A program made the position numbers and the translations under genes. Below the pieces are notes generated by a model. That model was not told where the DNA came from and did no database searches. It saw only the letters and a program-made list of their open reading frames with translations. Positions 9,501 to 18,160 of a stretch of 18,248 nt of DNA are shown one piece after another; position 1 is the stretch's first letter; each line of letters opens with the position of its first letter. This DNA is from Ophiosphaerella korrae (taxonomy: Eukaryota > Ascomycota > Dothideomycetes > Pleosporales > Phaeosphaeriaceae): positions 1 to 18,248 of the forward strand of contig JALNQF010000644.1 in NCBI GenBank assembly GCA_028456385.1, read 5' to 3'.

Positions 9501-11519
9501 GAGCTATGAGCTGTTCTTCTGACCGGCCTTTTGCGCATTCTCGTTCGAAGAGTTCGAAGAGCTCTACTAAGCTGCCAGGCATGTTGTCGAACGTACGGAG
9601 TATGACGCTTTCCCGACCAATGTATGACAACCTTTGCAACATATGATCCGCATAAAGCATGCCTTTTCAATGTCAGCAATACTTACCTTTTAGGGATGTA
9701 CAGGCACAAAAGCTTACTATCTGCGTGCTTCAGCAGGTTTCGTAAAATTGTTTTCTTCGCGACTTTGCTCAGCCTTCTGAGTTGAGGTCGTGTCTCAAGC
9801 CGTTTCTTGATCAAGAATGTCAAGGCTGGTGTGACACTCTCTTTAGTGATGTGAATGATTTTAGGTGATAGAGATCCAAACTTTGGGACAGACGTGCGTC
9901 TTGTTGTCAAGAATATCGAAATGCGTGACTTGTTCGCTTCGGTATATTCCGCAAGATCAACCATTAGTTGTTTCTGGTCTTCGCGAGCCTCGTCAAAGCC
10001 GTCGATGAACAAGAGTAGACGATCGGAACAATTTGCGGCTGTGAATCTAGATGTGAGAAATCGCTTCCATGTCGGGGTGTCCGCTGGAACCAGCGCAGGG
10101 CTAGCAGCTTCTTCTCGAAGCTGTGCTGCCATGGCTTCCGCATAACGCTCATTTCTCGCAACAATCTGCATGACGATACATGCTAAAGCTGTCTCCACGC
10201 AAGTACGCTCCGGAAAGAAATAAAAGTATCCGCAACACGCTGAATTTCCAAATTGTGAAATCGCATCCTGATGCGCAGCACACGTGAGATATGTTTTGCC
10301 GGTTCCATCTGTCCCCTGTAGCCAGATAATTTGGTTCACAGAGTTACGCCATTTCAAAAAAGTCGGATCGGCAAACAACCACTCGTTTGCATAACTGACC
10401 ATCGTCCTGTCAAGATATTCATGCTGTTCTAGATTGTTGTCGTATACAATTGAGAAAGCAGGGTACTGCTCCTGGCGATCTTCGAAGAAGGATCGTATGT
10501 GTGCTGCAGCCTTGATACTTGCATCGCCCACATCGCCTTTAGTTTGAACTCGCTCTGGGGATGTTGTGCTTCGCGCTATTGCCTTCATGATCTGATCTTG
10601 AGTTTGAGCTAGATATAACTGCAATTCGTAACTCTGATCTTGTTTTGCTTCCATAGCGACAAAGCCCTCGGTGATTTTGATGTCTAAAGCAAGATTGCTT
10701 GCATAAAGAGCTTGGACATCTTGGGTCAAAGTAGATCGGAATCCCTGGATGTGGGCATCAAGCTCGTCTAGCTTTCCGTTCACCTTGCTGACGTCTTTGT
10801 TTGTGTCGCAGATGGCACTGTAGCTTGCGTATCCTATGGTTGCTCCAAGCTCTTCGATAGATCCTTGCATAGCCGCATATGCTGCAGATAACTCCGGGTC
10901 TTCCATGTTCCATAACATGTTGAAAAAGAGTTTGACGCGCCCGCTGGTAGCAAGGCGTTGTGCGATGCCACAGATAGACAGTTGAATAGAGAATACTCGG
11001 ACGATGGCAAGCGCGAGAGGCTCTACACTTGCTTTTCCTTCAAGGAGAGACAGTCGTTCAAAGAATCTGCCAGCGTGGTTGAAAAACTCTTCGACTTTAT
11101 CGTACTGAGCGCTTGCTGCAGCGAAAGCCTGTCAAGTTAGTAAAGGCGCCTCACTCGATGTAGTGGCTCCTTACGGATAGAAGACGGCCGCATGCGCTGA
11201 AGACGATTCCAACAGGCATCGCTGGTGGAAACGCACCCGCAGCAGCACCCACCATTTCGAGGCCGTTCATGCACTTTTTCATCCCTTCGATATGGCTCTG
11301 GAAAGCAGATCGGACCTTGTCGACCTTGCCGCCATCGTGTCGGCGTCCGCCAAAAGCTTTCATTTCTTTGCTAGTAGCCTCCATTACATCGTTCAAACTT
11401 TGTGACCTCATATGCGCTACATTGTTCCCTGTCTTTTGCACATAATCATCAACAGCTTTTGTCCAAAGCACGCCAAGATCCGTCGAGTCGCTGCGCTGCG
11501 CTGCATTCTGGATAGCCAT
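6591..11519 (-). CDS. NLR-type STAND protein: Goodbye-NACHT-TPR-like-ZZ zinc finger
   Basis: Six exons: 11519-11175, 11128-9718, 9662-9299, 9251-8519, 8465-7405, 7272-6591. The five introns are 46, 55, 47, 53 and 132 nt; all have GT/AG ends and phases that fit. The product is 1531 aa. Residues ~15-170 match the fungal STAND N-terminal Goodbye domain (LWTKAVDDYVQKTG, SLNDVM, AFPPAMPVGIVF, then QYDKVEEFFNHAGRFFERL). A coiled-coil-like stretch follows. NACHT: Walker A GTDGTGKTY at ~387-395, Walker B LLLFIDGFDE at ~486-495, sensor-like ISIFLTTRR at ~518-526, then the winged-helix part (YADHMLQRLSYIGRES). An acidic linker is at ~715-740. Helical repeats resembling TPRs are at ~1030-1115. A ZZ-type zinc finger is at ~1403-1441 (C1403, C1406, C1420, C1423, C1429, C1432, HH1440-1441), and a tail carries WKGVRGGRIRI. 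Nothing is broken, so it is likely functional. Such proteins are thought to sense non-self and oligomerise through NACHT; the ligand is unknown. It is divergently paired with the HeLo-like gene at 12368. Confidence 0.9.
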
Positions 11520-12367
11520 GAAGGAAACAAGTTCGAAGGTCCGAAGCTGATGGTCGCATATGCAGAAAACAACCGCTTTTGCAGCGGAGTGAGAAATGAT
11601 GTAAACCTTGATGTCTCATGGCCAAGGCGTTTTCGGGCATCAGCCCTAGCTAAGTGAAGCTGAATCGCTGGGTGGCCTTGAAGCCCCACGAGACACTAAT
11701 TCGTTCGCGTGAGCTGTTAGCGCCCCTTAGCCACCAACTTTGAAGCACCACAACAACACAATGCGTAGGCTGGGTCAAAACAGGGGTAAGGTTCCCTCTA
11801 CTAAAATGTGGGAAATGTTGCTATTTTAAAGTCAAATCTACTCCGGGCATACACCCGACTAAGATGGTCAATCTTGACATATTACATCAGCAAAATCTTA
11901 CTCGGCTCAACCTCGGCTCAACTCAGCTCACTCCCGCACTGCCACTGTTCAAGCTTGCTGAACCTTCTTCAGACCTGCTCAATCTGAGATGCAGCCGACC
12001 TCAGGTTGCTCACAATGCCAAGAAAAAGTGGCCGGCTCGGTGATCCGGCCGGCTCGGTGATCTTTTACGTTACAAATCCCGCATAATCTCGTATAGAGGA
12101 GGAGATGAGTCTGCAGGGGCCAAAGGCTCGGGTTCAGCCTGGCGAGCTCAGTCAGCGGCTTCACCGGTGAGCTTCTCCCGACTGCAGTTTCACCGGCGGG
12201 CTACCCGCTGGTGGTTTTCAAGATCAAAGGCTCGCTAGATCCCGCTCTGGTATTGCTTGGAGTAGACAAGAGAAGCTTCGCACGATTGTATGCAGCTTCA
12301 CAATCCCTGAAATCATGCTAACATACACTATACTCACAACCAATGATTCTTGCTGACAAGGCGGCAG
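11520..12367. promoter_or_regulatory. Divergent intergenic region between NLR-type and HeLo-like genes
   Basis: About 850 bp separate the two divergent coding regions, so promoters of both should lie here. I see no clear TATA box or named operator. It holds three imperfect 10-bp copies of ctcggctcaa (11901-11910, 11912-11921, and ctcagctcac at 11922-11931) and a transposon-type terminal motif at 12030-12073. Imperfect ttcaccggtgagc / ttcaccggcgggc motifs lie at about 12158-12200. A likely branch site and acceptor (TTGCTGACAAGGCGGCAG) ends at 12367, so part of the right side is probably an intron of the HeLo-like gene. Confidence 0.5.
12030..12073 (-). repeat. Second pogo-type terminal double motif in the divergent promoter
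   Basis: Two perfect 16-bp copies of ggccggctcggtgatc lie at 12030-12045 and 12047-12062, 17 bp apart, followed by ttttACGTTAC. The layout and many bases match the end of the pogo-like element at 5232-5273 (GCTCG core, 17-bp spacing, ACGTTAC end) in the same orientation. No transposase and no convincing partner inverted repeat are seen on the left, so it is a solo end or one end of a degraded non-autonomous element (MITE). Unlike the transposons in the flanks it shows no RIP. Confidence 0.55.
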
Positions 12368-14223
12368 AGTGGCTTCGAAATCATTGGTGGCATAGCCGCC
12401 GTCGTGCAGCTCCTGCAAATTGCCATCGACGTCGGAGATCGCATCAAGTCCGCCAAGGACAAGAAGGGCCTCCGCCAGGTCATCCGATACAACCAAGACG
12501 AAGTGAATTCCCTCCGAGACATTGTCCATGTCGTGTCCAAAGCATTCTCAAGGCCTCCGCGATCCATCGGACTTGTTTGTCGCCCAACGCCAACCGCCGT
12601 ACGGGCTCCCCGCGCCTCCTGAGCGAGGCCATCATCTCAGCCACTATATTGGTTCTCGAAAGTTCATTCCACAGCCTTCGGACATCTCCAAGTACAACGA
12701 TGCACTTGAACAGGTGCAGCTGGTGCGGTCGTTGATCTACAAAATCGACAGAGACCACAAAAACATGGGCCACGCGTGGAGAGAGGTATCCCGAGAAAAG
12801 GAGAGGCTTTTGAACTTCTGGAAATGCTTCCAAGACCGTAATGTACGCGTCATCACTGGAGTAAGTAGACGCTATATATCCACAAGTTCCAACTTCAACT
12901 GCGTGGGCGTAGGCACGATTTCCTGAAGACCCGAGTCATATCCTGGAAGCTACACACGAAAGCCTCTTCATGCTGCACAAGACTTTGGAAGAGTCAGCAA
13001 ACATAGCGGGGCCGTTAGAGAAAAGGGTGCGTCAGAATCCTTCCAAAATAACGTCCGAATTGCTACTCACGTTGCCTGAAGTTAACCGGTACGAGCCCAA
13101 GACGGTCTCCGCGACATCAGAAGAAGAAAACGGACGTTGTGGTAGTCAAAAGACCACCATCGATCCGGCCAAAGGCACCTTTACATGCATTTGCTCGCAC
13201 CGACATCCAACAAATCATACAAAACATCACGTCTAGCATCAAGCAACTGTCTGCTGCATGCAGAGGAATTTCCGACTCTTGGACCTCTTGTTCGCGCACG
13301 AGGCATACCAAGGCCTCTACGGATTCCTGTACAAGCGCTGCACAGAACACAAGGCGCATGTCATCGATTTCCTGCTCGAGTCTTCGCTGACGAGCTTCGA
13401 CCTCGAAAGCAACGTCCGGTTCCGATTATCACTCGAGGACCCGAGCTGCGAAAGCAACAAGAGCGAGGTCTGGCTGGACTCCAACGCCATGCAGAGCCTG
13501 GGCGCCGTCGAAGGCTGCTTGCTGCAATACCGGTCCGTCACGCAGCATCTGCCCGAATGGGAACTTGCGATCCAACGCTGCTACACCGTTGCAGACACCC
13601 ACCTCGTAGACGCGCACAGGGACAAGAACCGCTGGAAGCTATCCGACATCAACAAGGACGTAGGCCAATTCTGCAACGACGGATGGATCACGGAGCCAGA
13701 TATCCTCCGCCTGTGCAGACGAATCGCAACTGCCGTGCTCAAGTTCACCTGCACGCCGTTTTCCAGCCTGGTCTGGGGGTTCCACAACATCGTGCTGTTC
13801 TCGGACGACAGGCTGGAAACCGACACCCTGGGGAGGATCCTGCAGAAGCCGCACTTCAGCACCACCCTCGAGAAACCCTCAAGTGCGAACAGTGGGAATA
13901 TGTTCTACTGCCTGGGTCTCGTGCTGTACGAACTGTGGAGCTTCTTCGTCCACGACGAGAAAATCTACAAGCCGATCGTAGGCGACCTGGATCAGGTGCA
14001 GTCGCACTTCGTCAGGGTGAAGACGGAAAAGGAAATGGAGAGATGGGTGCGGAGCGGTAGGGTGGAAGATATGCATGCCGAAATCATTCGCTGGTGCTTG
14101 GATGTGCCGCAGTGGACAGTCGAGGAGATGAGAGACCCGAAGAGGTTGAATGAAATGTACGAGAAGGTGATATGTGGTCTAGAGAGGGTGGAAATGAGGT
14201 ACAGCGAGCCGTTGGCGTTTTGA
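12368..14223 (+). pseudogene. HeLo/SesA-like domain plus kinase-like C-terminal region, apparently frameshifted
   Basis: Coding starts after an acceptor at 12367 with SGFEIIGGIAAVVQLLQIAI, typical of fungal HeLo/SesA-like N-termini, which in HET-S and relatives act on membranes to kill the cell. The frame moves at about 12540-12560 (VHVVSK, then HSQGLRDPSDL) to DISKYNDALEQVQLVRSLI and EKERLLNFW. An intron at 12861-12912 (GTAAGT...GTAG, phase 0) leads to FPEDPSHILEATHESLFMLHKTLEE. Two further shifts, at about 13115-13135 and 13260-13275, surround DIQQIIQNITSSIKQLSAAC. The last 321-aa frame (13258-14223, stop at the end) carries LLDLLFAHEAYQGLYGFLYKRC, then LCRRIATAVLKF, WGFHNIVLF and FYCLGLVLYELW, which recall the C-lobe of a kinase fold without HRD or DFG motifs. 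No ATG exon is visible for SGFE. It is either a recent pseudogene or a gene with assembly indels. It is head-to-head with the NLR-type gene. Confidence 0.65.
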
Positions 14224-14473
14224 ATACAACTGTGTCGTTGACGACGGCGCTCGATTCTTTCGTTTCCCGAGAGTCCTGAGTGTGTTGGTGTCAAGACGTA
14301 TAGTTTCCAGCTACCTATCTATGAAACTCAGTAGTTAGTTACTAGTTGAGGTAATAGGTTTCAGTATAGTAGGTCTATACTCAAACCAATTAAAGCTCCC
14401 GCAAGGTTTTATAAGACTATAAGCCAGAGCTGTCGACGGGAGCTAAAATCATCAAGGATCCCGAAGGATCTCC
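14224..14473. other. Intergenic stretch with an 8-bp inverted repeat
   Basis: No gene is seen. An inverted repeat AGCTCCCG (14394-14401) / CGGGAGCT (14437-14444) with a 35-bp loop lies in AT-rich surroundings. It could be 3' end structure of the HeLo-like gene or debris of a small mobile element. Confidence 0.4.
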
Positions 14474-14539
14474 GTGCTCTTAACTACACCGCATAGGCGC
14501 AAGACAACTCCCATTGTCTTGAAGTTGTCCCTTACAATA

Positions 14540-14870
14540 AGCCAATTTCGTCGGAAGAAGCCATGTCCAAGGCCACATCGGCGGATCAACGGGCCCGTTG
14601 AGCCATCTCCATCTAATAGCTCGAAATTCCTCCCCCAACACCACCCCCTCCTCGACCTGCGCACCACAGCCAACCGCCACGCCTCCCCAACCATCTCCTA
14701 CTACGACGGCAACATCGCCGACCTCCATGCCCTCAAAGCCCTCTTCGCGCAGCTCCGCCCAGACGCAATCATCCACACCGCCTCCGTATTACACCTCGAC
14801 GAAGGCGTACGCCAAGACCGCCGTGCTGGCCGCGAACCGCACCCCCGCGAGCTTCCTCACCTGTCGATGA
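14540..14870 (+). pseudogene. Fragment of a 3-beta-HSD / sterol dehydrogenase-like gene (extended SDR)
   Basis: In one frame (2 mod 3) the sequence reads LLDLRTTANRH, SYYDGNIADLHALKALFAQL and RPDAIIHTASV, the strand-helix pattern after the NAD-binding glycine motif in NAD-dependent 3-beta-hydroxysteroid/sterol dehydrogenases of fungi. At about 14790 the text jumps to the next frame as YYTSTKAYAKTAVLAAN, which resembles the Tyr-x-x-x-Lys region of the same family (YxxTKAxAxxxVL). The residues that should separate these two blocks are missing, so an internal deletion with a frameshift joins them. The N-terminal TGGxGFxG motif is not found in frame, and nothing of the C-terminal two thirds follows 14870. 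It is a dead fragment. Family pattern is established knowledge; the deletion is inferred. Confidence 0.6.
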
Positions 14871-15076
14871 CTATATCTAAAGTAGTCGTGAAGTACCCCA
14901 TAGGTAGTAGTCTAGACGAGTTTCGCGACGCATTCATCGTGGCCTGCAATAAGATCAGAATAATGTAGTTATACCAATTTGCGAGCGAAGGTCGCACTTC
15001 TAGGGGCATTTGCCAGTATAGCAAACCATTCCTCTGTTTGTCTAAGCTGCTGAATCTTTAGGTGCGAAAGATCTAA
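14871..15076. other. Intergenic, nothing recognised
   Basis: A short frame at 14868-14968 (SKVVVKYPIGSSLDEFRDAF) has protein-like composition, but I cannot assign it. No RNA gene is visible. Confidence 0.3.
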
Positions 15077-15604
15077 TCGTCAGGGCTCACTTTCTCCCTC
15101 CAAAGCCTACCCGCAGCTGAGGCTCTCGGTTCCAGGACGAGCCGGGGTAGCCTCCGTGCAGACGTACTCAATTTCACGGCAAAAAGGGTGGTCTCGAGTG
15201 ACTTTGATTTTGAATCGGTCATCCCTCTACTCGAAGAGATTTGGCAACATGCCGGTGATCACAGACTTTGGAACAAATTTTACGACGCCGTCACCGAACC
15301 GAAACCGAAACCTCCGCCACGCCCGCAATCATCTGTTGCATACACGCCATGGTCTCACAACACAGGAATCTTCGCGAACTCTACCGAACATCGTAAATAC
15401 GTGGACCATGTGCTGAAGGAGGAACTCGGTCCGCTATACGTCGGGTTGCCTGGCTTCTTTGAAGCGTACTCTGGAGGTGTACTAGATTTAGAGTCGGTAT
15501 CGCAAGCTGTGATCGAACAGTGCAAAGACGGAAATACTCCACTCTACCAAGAGGGAAGTGGCTGGCAGGGCTGGCCTGAAGATGCAAAGGAGCGTGACGT
15601 GCTG
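15077..15604 (+). pseudogene. Internal fragment of an unknown fungal protein gene
   Basis: After a stop at 15074-15076 the frame is open to 15748, but protein-like text covers only about 15100-15604: RGSLRADVLNF, SSDFDFESVIPLLEEIWQHA, LWNKFYDAVTE, a proline-rich link, TPWSHNTGIFANSTEHRKYVD, LKEELGPLYVGLPGFFEAY and GWQGWPEDAKERDVL. I recall similar uncharacterised ascomycete proteins, but no function is known to me. The frame has no ATG in this part, so N-terminal coding sequence is missing. After DVL the text changes to a low-likelihood stretch (SDTRHATIGATTYC), where a helical continuation would be expected. The gene is therefore cut at both ends. The right breakpoint at about 15605 may be the edge of an inserted repeat. 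Confidence 0.55.
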
Positions 15605-16380
15605 TCTGATACCCGGCATGCTACCATCGGTGCCACAACATACTGCAGACCAGCAGACGGCCTCCTGTTACCCTTCGTGTCGATGGAGTGGTGGCCCCTC
15701 GGCGTACACCAAAGGTACAGCCAGCAGTCCCCTCGCCTCCATTCGTGATCTGGCCGTGATCTGGCTTCTATCTACGACTAACGTACATCTCGCCTCGAAA
15801 AGTGATGTATCCGCGCCTAAATTTGTGATCCTTACTTGCCATTCCTGTGTGTCCAACATTGCTCGCAGAGGCGTGTTTGCTCGTGATTTGCGGCTCACCC
15901 TCAGTCTCCCCCTGGCGTGCATTCCACGTATGTGCTAGCTTACCCTCGTGCTATCAGGATTCGAATACGTTCTGTGAGCTTTGTTAGTTTTTAATGTTGC
16001 GAAGCTGCTATGACTGCGTTTTGTGGTGTGACCCTCTGCGAACGGCGTTTTAGAGTGCACGGGCGATTCCCGCATTGACATTCAGCGAGTGCGGGCGCAT
16101 TCTGCGGGGAACAAAAGAGGGATGCGGCGCTATGGACCGCGCGGGATTGTCAGGCACGGGCTGTTTCGGTGCGCGGGCGTTCGCGCTACGGTCGATAGGG
16201 CCGTGTGTGTTGAATCGACCGCACAGCGCGATTGTGTGGCGTACGGGCGCCTAATGCGCAGGGGCTGAGAGGCCGTATTTCCTAACCTACCAACGTGGGA
16301 TCTGCCCTTAGGGAAGCGCCGCCCGCGTGTAGGCAGCCCGCGCAGGAGCCTAGCCCACAGCACCAGCCATAAACCAGCTA
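15605..16380. other. GC/CpG-rich stretch without recognised gene
   Basis: Open frames occur on both strands (for example + 15618-15938 and - 16130-16363), but the translations are Arg/Ser/Pro-rich and match no family I know. CpG is frequent and there is no RIP signature, in contrast to the next tract, which starts abruptly at about 16385. It may be the unmutated end of a repeat element or unique DNA. I cannot decide. Confidence 0.35.
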
Positions 16381-16967
16381 GTTTCCGCTATTAGAGTTAA
16401 GACGCGCAGGTTAGCGAAAAATTCGCTTAATTAACTACGTAAGGCCCTATCTAGTAACTATATTAGAGAGGCTAGTACAACCTCTAGTAAGCTTATAAAG
16501 TTATCTAGAGGTACCTTTTAATAATCTTTACTTAACGTACTCTACGGCTTTGCTAGTTACACGGCTTCGCTAATTACTTTTACTAAGCCCTTACTAAAAC
16601 TACTACTACCCTATAATGTTATAACAACAACATCTATAGCCTTCTAACGAACGTTAGATATAGCTTACTCTTTAAGCTATTAAAGGAGACGTACTACTCT
16701 TATAGTAACGCGCTATATATAACAGGTCTCCTACTATTAACTATAGTAACCCTTCTAGTGTATTAGTAGATTAGAAGGTAGTAACAAAAGCTTATATAGT
16801 AATTAGTAATAACTATAAATAATAGTTAATTTGTGTGTACAATGTTAAGTATTAGCGTTCTAGGTTAGAGATTAGATTACTAATACTTCCCTAATAGCGT
16901 ACATCTTTACTAACTATATACTTAATGTCTTCTTAGCACTTCGCAACTTTATATTTACTAAGATTAC

Positions 16968-17005
16968 GAATTTACGAAGTTAGCTTTATAACTTCGTATT
17001 TGCTA
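16968..17005. repeat. Palindrome TACGAAGTTA...TAACTTCGTA
   Basis: Two 10-bp inverted arms, tacgaagtta and taacttcgta, flank gcttta. Related words (ttacgaatttac, tttacgaattta) surround them, giving a small cluster of near-palindromes similar in layout to the repeats at 18011-18160. The function is unknown. Confidence 0.6.
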
Positions 17006-17574
17006 AGATTGTAAATTTACGAATTTATTACGTGTCCCTATTGTAGTTAGTTTCCTAATTAAGTTTATTATCCTATAAGTTGTTACCCTACTTATCCTAT
17101 GCTTCGTTAGTAGCTAAGCCTAGACTAATTAGTTCTATCTCGATTTCTCTTGTTACTAACGTAACACTATAGCTATTTATAACGTTACTTAGTTAATACT
17201 TAGTAACTAATATATAGGACGACCTTTATAAGTAGATTATAGGCCTAAATTAATATATCTTACTAATCTTAAGGTAGACGTAGTTCCTAAGTATATTATT
17301 AACTTTAGTAACTATAGCTTTCCTCTTAGGCTCTATAAGGACAGCATACTACTAAGCCAATCCTAACAAAAAGGGGCTAATAGCTAGTTAAGCTATTGCA
17401 GTAGTATATAATATATATACTAGTTATTATCGCTTGAAGTTCTTCGAACTCGCTTAGGGTTGTACTAAGTTGTATGCGGTGGAATATACTAGCCGACAGA
17501 GCTAGCACGCGCTAGTTACTCAGCCTAGTAGAGCTCGTCGACAGCGCTAAGCGTACCCTAATAGCTCCCCGCCC

Positions 17575-17980
17575 TAGACCCCTTACAGGCTCGTAGATAT
17601 AGCTAATATAGCTAATTCCTTATATACTAAGTATAATTTAGGCTAAGTTAGTATAAACTAACCTAGTAAGTTTGTTAAGTACTACTCTAAGCTTAAAATA
17701 AAGTTTAATTATAAGTATAAGTATAAGAGAGCTTTCTATAAAGATCCTAATATTATATAAGCTTAGTTTAAGCTAGTAGATAATACTAAAGCTAAGTATA
17801 GTACTTTAGATAATAATACGTAGAATTTTAATAAAACTATCTTTATAATAAGCTAAATTATAGTAAGTATAGTTATTATAGTATTAGAGAGATATTTATA
17901 GCTAAAAGTAATCTAGCTAAGTAATATAGAGTAGGTAATAGCTATTATAAGTATTAATATAACTAGGTGTAAGGGAGTTA
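17575..17980 (+). pseudogene. Second pogo-like transposase fragment, RIPped
   Basis: In one frame (1 mod 3) the text reads YRLVDIANIANSL, then SIN*PSKFVK, KFNYKYKYKRAFYKDPNII, FKLVDNTKAKYSTLD and NFNKTIF. This corresponds to the second helix-turn-helix of the pogo DNA-binding region and the first catalytic block, where NFDETGF is expected. Asp (17830-17832) has become Asn and Glu has become Lys, both G-to-A. The following text LERYL*LKVI also fits the family. Homology ends just before the 61-bp repeats, so the last two thirds are missing. It is diverged from the copy at 3390-5190 and lies in the opposite orientation. Confidence 0.75.
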
Positions 17981-18010
17981 TCTCTTATACCTCTTATTTT
18001 CGCACTAATG

Positions 18011-18160
18011 TTAGTAAGTTTATAACTTACTAATATTGCAAACTTACTAATATTATAAACTTACTAATATATTAGTAAGTTTATAACTTACTAATATCGC
18101 AAACTTACTAATATTGTAAACTTACTAATATATTAGTAAGTTTATAACTTACTAATATTT
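18011..18160. repeat. 61-bp tandem repeat with internal palindrome, about 2.4 copies
   Basis: Units start at 18011, 18072 and 18133, exactly 61 bp apart; the third is partial. Each unit opens with the palindrome TTAGTAAGTT-TAT-AACTTACTAA and adds two more direct copies of aacttactaa. Unit-to-unit differences are few and mostly C/T or G/A (for example attgcaa versus atcgcaa), as RIP would give. It directly follows the truncated pogo transposase. Confidence 0.9.

Noticed and set aside
9855..10145. 96-aa + strand frame
   Set aside because: Antisense shadow of the NACHT Walker B region.
12343..12735. 130-aa frame starting at ATG 12343
   Set aside because: Its Arg/His-rich text is out of frame with the HeLo-like segment SGFEIIGG; the ATG lies in the presumed intron.
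13185..14060. 291-aa open frame on + inside the HeLo-like gene
   Set aside because: Arg/Pro/Gln-rich translation with no family pattern; it is the out-of-frame shadow of the real 13258-14223 frame, which reads as protein with LYGFLYKRC and LGLVLYELW.
15951..15975. ggattcgaatacg resembling a tRNA B box
   Set aside because: No matching A box, acceptor stem or anticodon arm can be folded around it.
16130..16363. 77-aa - strand frame in the GC-rich stretch
   Set aside because: Arg-rich text expected by chance in CpG-rich DNA.
16968..17005. Similarity to Cre loxP arms (TAACTTCGTA / TACGAAGTTA)
   Set aside because: The arms are in the opposite order to loxP, the spacer is 6 bp and not 8, and the site lies in RIPped repeat DNA; coincidence of a short palindromic word.
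18011..18160. CRISPR-like regular repeats
   Set aside because: Tandem 61-bp units without unique spacers, in a fungal RIPped tract; not a CRISPR array.
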